Shown one piece after another: positions 1 through 4,718 of a stretch of 7,582 nt of DNA; within the stretch, counting starts at the first letter, position 1, and every line of letters begins with the position of its first letter. The notes beneath the pieces are model-generated. The model did no database searches and had not been told where the DNA came from. It saw nothing but the letters and a program-made list of their open reading frames with translations. The position numbers were made by a program, and so were the translations under genes. The stretch is from Prosthecobacter sp. (lineage in GTDB: Bacteria > Verrucomicrobiota > Verrucomicrobiia > Verrucomicrobiales > Verrucomicrobiaceae): the NCBI GenBank assembly GCA_025869455.1, contig JAOZVT010000671.1:1-7582 (forward strand). Reading direction: 5' to 3'.

Positions 1-1
1 T

Positions 2-109
2 TTTAGCAATGTGCCTGAACCGAGCCGTGGGATCTTGATGATGGGGGGACTGCTTGCCCTGTTTGCTATTCGGCGCAGGCCACAAAGCCAGCCGAGTCTT
101 TCTGCCTGA
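2..109 (+). CDS. C-terminal end of a PEP-CTERM sorting-signal protein (partial)
   Basis: The gene enters from the left edge and only its last 35 codons are visible. They show the three parts of a PEP-CTERM signal in order: a VPEPS motif, a hydrophobic stretch rich in Gly, Leu and Met (about 14 residues from GILMMGG to LFAI), and an Arg cluster (RRR). A short polar tail PQSQPSLSA follows. In known systems this signal is recognised by exosortase, which removes it and delivers the protein to the outer surface, often in exopolysaccharide-producing bacteria. The passenger domain lies outside the window, so its function cannot be stated. The stop codon is 18 bases before a hairpin with a T-run that probably ends this transcript. 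The signal supports assignment to a Gram-negative group such as Verrucomicrobia or Planctomycetes. Confidence 0.85.
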   Translation, partial: FSNVPEPSRGILMMGGLLALFAIRRRPQSQPSLSA

Positions 110-127
110 TTCGATCAGTGAGAAACT

Positions 128-159
128 GGAGACGTCTATGAAATTATCGTCTCCTTTTT
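128..159 (+). terminator. Terminator-like hairpin enclosing the next gene's ribosome binding site and start codon
   Basis: The arms GGAGACG (128-134) and CGTCTCC (148-154) are perfect complements around a 13-base loop, followed directly by TTTTT (155-159). This is the shape of an intrinsic terminator and suits the upstream PEP-CTERM gene. Unusually, the 5' arm contains GGAG (128-131), the natural Shine-Dalgarno for the ATG at 138, and that ATG lies in the loop. The hairpin could therefore also mask translation initiation. The stem is short and the T-run has only five bases, so strength is uncertain. Confidence 0.5.
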
Positions 160-1723
160 GGCTATTGATCATCTCAGTCTTGCTGAGTTCATGTGCCCTT
201 GCTCCTGTTAAAATTCAGCGAGTGATGGAGGCGTCTGTAAGGCACATGAAGGAACCTTCTGCGGCCTCGCTGCATGATTTATTGACGACAGCCCTGCAAG
301 AAAAGCCAGATTCACCTCTGGGGGAAAAAGCGTTAGGCCAATTCGTGGAACGCTGGAAAAACGAGAAACGGCAGTCAGAAGGCATGGTCGAGGGTTCATC
401 CAACAAGGATGTTAAATATCATGTTCGCTTCGAAGGAGACTCCTCGAGTGTTCATACGCTGAATTACTTTGATGAAATTCAGCCCGCCTCAGAACTGAAG
501 ATCACACGACTTCAACATCATCAGCGCCCAGGTATGGGTGCCCCTTTGTTAGCGCTCCGAGAAAATCGGAATACCGATCCCCTCGAACGCTTTTTCCCAC
601 CAGAAGCGATCACGCGCCCCCTGACCGCCGTGGCTGAAGCAGGGCAGATGCGCCACGGCATCCAGAATGTTCGCATTCAGCTCCTATGCTCACTGCAAAA
701 TGAAACAGTGCTATTCCAGGGCAACCGCCAGCCCCTAGCAGCGGACTTTTCCGTTCCCTGGGCTGCAACGCTCTCGAGATCAGGCAAGCTCAGGCAGTCT
801 GGTATTTTAGACATGTTAAGACGTGCACCCAAGCGCCAACCACAGCTTTACCTGATGGAGGCCTACGATCCCAAAAAGGAGCCGTTGATCATGATTCATG
901 GGTTACTCTCTACCCCCTTGGCCTGGGCGACCATCAGTAATGATCTCTGGGCAGCCCCAGCCGTCAGGAAACACTATCAAATTTGGCATTTTCTTTACAA
1001 TACCTCTGCTCCAGGACTGTACTCCGCCCGCATCTTACGCAATCAATTGCTAGAATTACGCTCTTTGTTAGACCCTGAGGGCGATGATCCAGCGATGCAA
1101 AAAACCACGTTATTGACGCACAGCATGGGAGGTCTGATCGGCAAGGCTTTGGTGGTCAAACCAGGGGACGCGTTTTGGAAGGCCGCTTTTAAGGTTCCAC
1201 ATGAGACCCTGAATCTCACCCCCGATGATCGAGCCAAATTGGAGGACGCTTTCGAGTGGCAGCCTGACCCGACAATTCACCGCATCATCTTTATCTGCAC
1301 CCGCACCGTGGCAGTGATTTTGCAGACAATCCTATCGGACGAATTGGCGGCTTGCTAACCTCTCCTCCGACTCCTTTCCAAAAGTTTTACCAGCGTGTTT
1401 CCGCCGCCAATCCTGGAGTGTTTACTCCTGAGTATCAGTTATTGGGACAAGGCAGGCTGGATAGCGTTAGTTCCCTGTCACCACGCCAGCCCACTTTGCG
1501 TATTTTAGCAGAACTGCCCATGAGCCCTGGGGTGAAAACCCATAGCATCATTGGCAATCGAGGACGCGCAGGACCTCTGGAAAAAAGCAGTGACGGCATC
1601 GTTCCCTATACGAGTAGTCATTTAGAAACGGCTGACTCAGAACTGGTGGTGCCAACAGGCCATGGTGCCTTCCACGATCCCAAAGCGATGGCTGAAATTC
1701 TACGTATTTTGCGTTTAAAATAA
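138..1723 (+). pseudogene. Lipoprotein alpha/beta hydrolase (lipase-like), split by a frameshift
   Basis: A probable secreted, lipid-anchored serine hydrolase. The start at 138 gives a lipoprotein signal peptide (Lys2, hydrophobic core, lipobox L-S-S-C with Cys19); the in-frame ATG at 54 would overlap the PEP-CTERM gene and bury the signal. The hydrolase core has the oxyanion-hole motif MIHGLL (His254-Gly255) and the nucleophile elbow T-H-S-M-G-G (Ser329). The first reading frame then runs into a stop at 1356-1358. If one C is restored in the run at 1300-1302, the frame continues as T-P-H-R-G-S-D-F-A-D, typical of this family after the nucleophile, and on to 1723. The restored part supplies SDGIVPY (Asp486) and GHGAFH (His509 or His513), completing the triad in a 528-residue protein. 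As written, the first product lacks Asp and His and should be inactive. It may be a real mutation or a sequence error. The substrate is unknown; ester or lipid hydrolysis is inferred. Confidence 0.85.
1299..1303 (+). other. Frameshift point (one C missing from a C run)
   Basis: The frame used up to here reads I-C-T-R-T-V and soon stops. Re-reading base 1301 gives I-C-T-P-H-R-G-S, which agrees with lipase-type hydrolases, and stays open for about 140 codons to the stop at 1721-1723. The bases are ACCCG; ACCCCG would restore one continuous gene. No X-XXY-YYZ slippery heptamer is present, so programmed -1 frameshifting is unlikely. Confidence 0.8.
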
Positions 1724-1750
1724 CCCATTTGAAAATTCTTGCCTTCGTTA

Positions 1751-1779
1751 TTGACAGTACAGACAAGTCTGTCTAATGA
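1751..1779 (+). promoter_or_regulatory. Possible promoter of the TetR gene
   Basis: TTGACA (1751-1756) matches the -35 consensus exactly. A weak -10 candidate, TAATGA (1774-1779), lies 17 bases downstream, with the operator palindrome exactly between them, a classic arrangement for repression. The drawback is that transcription would begin only a few bases before the ATG at 1789, upstream of which GGAG (1781-1784) looks like a ribosome binding site. Either the message is nearly leaderless or the true -10 lies elsewhere. Confidence 0.35.
1759..1772. promoter_or_regulatory. TetR-type operator O1
   Basis: This is an inverted repeat, ACAGAC-AA-GTCTGT, 16 bases before the TetR start codon. Eighteen bases (1759-1776) recur in inverted orientation after the gene at 2358-2375. 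Short GAC/GTC-type palindromes next to their own gene are typical TetR-family operators, so autorepression is inferred. Confidence 0.75.
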
Positions 1780-1788
1780 TGGAGTATC

Positions 1789-2337
1789 ATGACACCAACA
1801 CGCCAACTCATTCTAACCACCGCCGCACAGCTTTTTGCTGAGCGTGGCTATGAGTTGGTCGGGATCAATGAGATCATCGAGAAATCAGGTGTCGCCAAAG
1901 CCACCTTTTATTCCAACTTCAAAAGTAAGGAAAAACTCTGCGCTGAATGGCTGCAAACGGAAGCGTCTGAATCCGAGGAGGAAAATCGTAAACTCCTCAA
2001 ACAGTCAGCCCCACCCATTGAAAAAGTCATCCGTAAATTCGATGGGCTGAACAAATACGTAGCAGGATCAGACTTCCGAGGCTGCCCCTTTTCCATCACG
2101 GCTTCAATGACGGAACCCACCAGTGCTGTGCGTGAAGTCATTCGTCATTACAAAGCAAGTTCACGCGCATTTTGGCAAAGCCTCTCTCTGGAAATTAAAC
2201 GTGATCCTGCACAAGCGCGAGCCCTGGGTGACACCCTTTTTCTACTTTACTCGGGTGCTGTTACCGAAGCCCAAAATGCGAGGAACACCTGGCCAGTAGA
2301 ATCTGCCAAACAAGCAGCTGTTGCTTTGTGCTCCTAG
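1789..2337 (+). CDS. TetR/AcrR-family transcriptional repressor
   Basis: A 182-residue one-domain-plus-sensor repressor of normal TetR length. The N-terminal DNA-binding part is clear: a first helix with LILTTAAQLFAERGYE, then the helix-turn-helix at about residues 25-44 (GINEIIEKSGVAKATFYSNF), which has the family signature of Gly-Val-Ala, a Tyr before the recognition helix end and F-x-S-K-E-K-L after it. The C-terminal ligand-binding half is less conserved but contains FRGCPF with Cys99, a motif found in several TetR regulators; whether Cys99 senses oxidants or electrophiles is speculation. The ATG at 1789 has GGAG at 1781-1784. Matching palindromes before and after the gene suggest that it represses itself and the downstream flavoenzyme genes. 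The neighbours (nitroreductase, PNPOx-like protein) recall electrophile-responsive regulons such as that of NemR, but orthology is not claimed. Confidence 0.9.
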   Translation: MTPTRQLILTTAAQLFAERGYELVGINEIIEKSGVAKATFYSNFKSKEKLCAEWLQTEASESEEENRKLLKQSAPPIEKVIRKFDGLNKYVAGSDFRGCPFSITASMTEPTSAVREVIRHYKASSRAFWQSLSLEIKRDPAQARALGDTLFLLYSGAVTEAQNARNTWPVESAKQAAVALCS

Positions 2338-2360
2338 TTTCCATTTTTTACCTCAATTTA

Positions 2361-2376
2361 GACAGACTTGTCTGTC
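2361..2376. promoter_or_regulatory. TetR-type operator O2 before the DUF5069 gene
   Basis: A perfect 16-bp inverted repeat, GACAGAC-TT-GTCTGTC, lies in the 83-base gap between the repressor gene and the DUF5069 gene, about 45 bases before the ATG at 2421. It is the inverted copy of O1 across 18 bases. The flanks are A/T rich (TTTA before, ATTAAAAC after), so it may overlap a promoter, but no convincing -35/-10 pair is visible. The likely role is control of the four-gene run 2421-4402. Confidence 0.75.
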
Positions 2377-2420
2377 CATTAAAACAAACAACCTCATTGA
2401 ACTAACACTGATACAAACCT

Positions 2421-2864
2421 ATGAACGCCCCTGACCTAACCAAAAATCCTCCTCGGAGTCCACGTGTCCGTCTTGGTGGTTATACCATCTTGCCTCGTAT
2501 CCTCGATAAAGCCCGAGCCACCCTCGCAGGCCTGAATGGTGAATATGGCTACAAAAAGCCTACGGACTGGCACTTCTTTAGATTCACCGGCATTGATCCA
2601 GAGGCTTTGCTGGAAAAAGTCCAAACGGGAGCAGGAGATTGGGAAATCCTGCAATGGATTCAAGACAAGGCTCCTCAAAAACACACGCCTTGGGAAATAT
2701 CTCAATGGTCCACCTGGACAGAAAACTTCGCCTTTCATGATGTGGAGATGCGCGAGTGGTTCACTGAGGAAATCAAGCGGATCAATCCGGCACGCGATGA
2801 TATCCAGACGCTATTTGATCGACTGGATTTAGACGATTACATCAGTTTTGGAGGCCGTGCTTAA
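2421..2864 (+). CDS. DUF5069 domain-containing protein
   Basis: This 147-residue protein matches my recollection of the DUF5069 family, which is common in Verrucomicrobia and Planctomycetes and has no established function. The family pattern starts with the segment SPRVRLGGYTILPRILDKAR (residues 13-32), followed by LAGLNGEYGY, then FFRFTGIDPEALLEKV (52-67) and WEILQWI (74-80). The C-terminal half is rich in Trp and acidic residues and appears soluble; there is no signal peptide or membrane segment and no cysteine. The ATG at 2421 is the only good start; no Shine-Dalgarno is seen before it. It is the first gene after operator O2 and is followed after 10 bases by the small CPPC protein, so it probably heads a TetR-controlled operon with two flavoproteins. 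A link to redox or electrophile stress is inferred from this context only. Confidence 0.85.
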   Translation: MNAPDLTKNPPRSPRVRLGGYTILPRILDKARATLAGLNGEYGYKKPTDWHFFRFTGIDPEALLEKVQTGAGDWEILQWIQDKAPQKHTPWEISQWSTWTENFAFHDVEMREWFTEEIKRINPARDDIQTLFDRLDLDDYISFGGRA

Positions 2865-2874
2865 TTTCATCACA

Positions 2875-3078
2875 ATGAAACTTCCTGCTCCTATCCTGGC
2901 GTCTCGTCATGTCACGCCGATGGATCTTCATGAGGTTCTTTTATCTGCCATTCGGATTCAACATCCAGAGTGGATCAATGCAGAGGGGGACTGTCCCCCA
3001 TGTCGAGAATATGAAAGTAAACTCACGCGGCTGCTAGCCCCGATCCCTGTCAGAGACGCTCTGCAATTAAGTAGCTAG
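2875..3078 (+). CDS. Small hypothetical protein with a CPPC motif
   Basis: A 67-residue protein I do not recognise. It has a helical first half (PMDLHEVLLSAIRIQHPEW, residues 15-33) and then GDCPPCREYESKL with Cys40 and Cys43. A single CxxC could form a disulphide or supply half of a metal site; one pair is too few for a full zinc ribbon in a monomer. The ATG at 2875 is 10 bases after the DUF5069 stop, suggesting translational coupling. GGAGG at 2850-2854 is too far from this ATG to be a normal Shine-Dalgarno; in-frame GTG 2857 and TTG 2848 are alternative starts that would overlap the DUF5069 end. Its place inside the TetR-controlled run suggests a role with the neighbouring flavoproteins, but none can be assigned. 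Confidence 0.6.
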   Translation: MKLPAPILASRHVTPMDLHEVLLSAIRIQHPEWINAEGDCPPCREYESKLTRLLAPIPVRDALQLSS

Positions 3079-3099
3079 ACATCTAACACCTAACCGCAA

Positions 3100-3132
3100 G
3101 TGCGGCGGATCATGATTCTTGATCCGCCGCAC
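3100..3132 (+). other. Strong 13-bp hairpin between the CPPC gene and the PNPOx-like gene
   Basis: The arms 3100-3112 (GTGCGGCGGATCA) and 3120-3132 (TGATCCGCCGCAC) are perfect complements around a 7-base loop. There is no T-run after it, so it is not a standard intrinsic terminator. It ends 14 bases before the next start codon. It could weaken transcription, stabilise a processed mRNA end or affect translation. It could also act as a terminator that does not need a U-tract. Confidence 0.6.
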
Positions 3133-3146
3133 ATCTCCATTCTCAT

Positions 3147-3743
3147 ATGGCCACCAAATTTCTAGATTTAGCCTTTACTCCAGCCGTTCAGTCCGCTCAA
3201 GAGCACTACTATGGTCGGCACCAGGTTCTGCCCGAAAATCCTCCCGCCGATGAACTCACCCCAGAAGAGATCTCCTTCATCGAAACACGGGACAGTTTTT
3301 ACATGAGCAGTGTGAGTGAAACTGTATGGCCGTATGTGCAGCATCGAGGCGGTCCCGCTGGCTTTTGCAAAGTGATTGGCCCCAATCAACTGGCGTTTGC
3401 CGACTACAGGGGCAATCGCCAAATGCTAAGCACGGGAAATTTTGCCAGCAATGATCGCGTGTGCCTTTTCATGATGGACTACGCGGCTAAGGAGCGGCTG
3501 AAACTGTTAGGCCATTGTGAAGTTCTGGATGCACGCGATCATCCTGACCTTGTCCAACAACTCACGACTCCAGAGACCGCCAGATTGACGGAGAGGATCT
3601 ATCGAATCCAAGTGGTGGGATATGACTGGAACTGCCCCAAGTACATCACGCCACGCTACACCGCAGTGAAGGTGAATGAAATCGTTGGTAGCCTCAGAGC
3701 CCGGATTTCAGAACTCGAGACACACCTATCTGAACATTCATAA
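3147..3743 (+). CDS. Pyridoxamine 5'-phosphate oxidase-like FMN-binding protein
   Basis: A 198-residue cytosolic flavoprotein of the PNPOx-like split-barrel fold. The family segment runs from about residue 45 to 130: RDSFYMSSVSETVWPYVQHR (48-67), GFCKVIGPNQLAFADYRGNR (72-91), then GNFASNDRVCLFMMDY and RLKLLGHCEVLDA. In characterised relatives the SE/WPYVQHRG and DYRGNRQ parts help hold FMN. A C-terminal segment WNCPKYITPR (161-170) and a short helical tail (about 178-195) follow, as in the longer subfamily annotated as pyridoxamine 5'-phosphate oxidase; true PdxH activity is unlikely, and FMN-dependent reduction of small molecules is more plausible. The ATG at 3147 is chosen by the family start; no clear ribosome binding site precedes it, only a strong hairpin. 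Together with the nitroreductase behind it this makes a two-flavoprotein pair. Confidence 0.85.
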   Translation: MATKFLDLAFTPAVQSAQEHYYGRHQVLPENPPADELTPEEISFIETRDSFYMSSVSETVWPYVQHRGGPAGFCKVIGPNQLAFADYRGNRQMLSTGNFASNDRVCLFMMDYAAKERLKLLGHCEVLDARDHPDLVQQLTTPETARLTERIYRIQVVGYDWNCPKYITPRYTAVKVNEIVGSLRARISELETHLSEHS

Positions 3744-3799
3744 AATTTATCTTCCATATCAAATGCCCGCGAGTAACGGAGTTGGTTAACCGACTTCCC

Positions 3800-4402
3800 A
3801 TGAATACATTCGACGCTATCAACGCCCGCCGTGCCATCAAACATTTCGATCCAGAACATCGCCTAACCGAGGCTGAAACACGCCAACTCTTTGATGCGGC
3901 GCTCCAGTCCCCTACCGCCTTTAACATTCAGCATTGGCGGTTCGTCGCCGTGACAGATCCTGAGGTGCGCAAGCAAATCCGCGCAGCGGCCTGGGATCAA
4001 GCTCAGGTGACGGATGCCTCTCTGCTCATCGTGATGTGTGCGGATAAAGACGCCTGGAAAAAAGAGCCCGCAAGATACTGGAAAAACGCGCCCCAACCTG
4101 TCCAGGATTTCCTGGTCCCCGCAATTGGGTCCTATTATGAAAATCGCGACCAAGTACAACGCGACGAATGCATGCGCACCTGCGGTCTTGCTGGAATGAC
4201 CCTCATGCTAGCCGCCAAAGCTATGGGCTACGACTCCTGTCCGATGGATGGCTTTGATTTCGATGCCGTGGGAAAAATCATCAAACTGCCGGAAGACCAT
4301 GTCATTTCCTTCATGATCGCCGTGGGTAAAGGTACCCAACCAGCCCAGCCAAAACCAGGACAGCTCAGTTACGAAGAGGTGGTGATTTCAAACACCTTTT
4401 AA
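3800..4402 (+). CDS. Nitroreductase-family FMN oxidoreductase
   Basis: A 200-residue soluble protein of usual nitroreductase length. N-terminal ARRAIKHFDP (9-18) and SPTAFNIQHWRFV (37-49) are the FMN phosphate and ring-binding motifs; QHW replaces the commoner QPW. GLAGMTLMLAAKAMGYDSCP (129-148) is the conserved C-terminal helix-turn, followed by GFDFDAVGKII and VISFMIAVGKG. Members form FMN dimers and use NAD(P)H to reduce nitroaromatics, quinones or related electrophiles; the substrate cannot be read from the sequence. The ATG at 3800 fits the family N-terminus; a TTG at 3782 lies in frame, and GGAG at 3778-3781 is 18 bases from the ATG, so initiation is not well defined. It is the last gene of the run behind operator O2 and is followed by a 139-base spacer before a tRNA. 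Confidence 0.92.
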   Translation: MNTFDAINARRAIKHFDPEHRLTEAETRQLFDAALQSPTAFNIQHWRFVAVTDPEVRKQIRAAAWDQAQVTDASLLIVMCADKDAWKKEPARYWKNAPQPVQDFLVPAIGSYYENRDQVQRDECMRTCGLAGMTLMLAAKAMGYDSCPMDGFDFDAVGKIIKLPEDHVISFMIAVGKGTQPAQPKPGQLSYEEVVISNTF

Positions 4403-4541
4403 AACAACCGATCATCAAAAACAGCCTCAAAGCAGGATTCCCCTTTCCCAGAACCCTGCAACTCTCATGAAAATCAACTTGCAGGCGGTGCGATAAGGCC
4501 GCATTGTCACGGCCCGCTGCCTCACAGGGCAAAAGGAAAAA
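4403..4541. other. Gene-free spacer before the tRNA
   Basis: No coding region is supported here. Two weak inverted repeats are visible: CTGCAA (4456-4461) with TTGCAG (4479-4484), and GCGG (4485-4488) with CCGC (4499-4502). Neither is followed by a T-run. TTGTCA (4504-4509) resembles a -35 box for the tRNA, but no -10 box at a proper distance is seen. Confidence 0.5.
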
Positions 4542-4631
4542 GGACAGATGCCAGAGTGGTCGATCGGGCTCGCCTGGAAAGCGTGTGAACAGTAAAATGT
4601 TCCGAGGGTTCGAATCCCTCTCTGTCCGCCA
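4542..4631 (+). tRNA. tRNA-Ser (anticodon GGA)
   Basis: A complete class II tRNA with encoded CCA. The acceptor strands GGACAGA (4542-4548) and TCTGTCC (4621-4627) pair perfectly; G4628 is the discriminator and CCA is 4629-4631. The anticodon loop CTGGAAA (4574-4580) carries GGA at 4576-4578, reading UCC and UCU serine codons. The long variable arm pairs GAACA with TGTTC, the serine hallmark. The T arm is GAGGG-TTCGAAT-CCCTC (4604-4620). The anticodon stem CTCGC/GCGTG has a T-T mismatch at positions 28-42. An integrase gene follows directly, so the 3' part is probably the attachment site of an island. Confidence 0.95.
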
Positions 4632-4640
4632 GCCTTCACT

Positions 4641-4718
4641 TAAAGGCTTGAAAACCAACGAAACCAAGCAACTAAAGGCTTTCCAATGGGCAAAGTGATA
4701 CACCAAACTGATACACCA
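4641..4718 (+). repeat. Two pairs of short direct repeats between tRNA and integrase
   Basis: TAAAGGCTT occurs at 4641-4649 and 4673-4681 (spacing 32 bases), and TGATACACCA at 4696-4705 and 4709-4718 (spacing 13 bases). The second pair is framed by GTGAT (4695-4699) and ATCAC (4718-4722). AGCCTT (4631-4636) with AAGGCT (4643-4648) also makes a small hairpin just after the tRNA. Tandem short repeats beside a tRNA att site are typical of arm-type binding sites for tyrosine recombinases; that role is inferred here. Confidence 0.45.

Noticed and set aside
1296..1310. Programmed -1 ribosomal frameshifting in the hydrolase
   Set aside because: The bases around ACCCG contain no slippery heptamer and no obvious downstream pseudoknot; a one-base deletion explains the data more simply.
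1352..1723. A separate 123-residue gene starting at TTG 1352
   Set aside because: It is the continuation of the hydrolase in the shifted frame, carrying its Asp and His motifs, and has no independent start signal.
2341..2350. Six-T run after the TetR gene as an intrinsic terminator
   Set aside because: No hairpin precedes the T-run; only the operator palindrome follows it.
4631..4648. AGCCTT/AAGGCT hairpin as a terminator of the tRNA
   Set aside because: It has only six base pairs, starts within the CCA end and lacks a T-run, so it is not listed as a terminator.
4365..4706. A 113-codon open frame on the - strand across the tRNA
   Set aside because: It contains the typical peptide (R-D-S-N-P-R) produced when a tRNA T arm is translated backwards; the tRNA explains the stretch.
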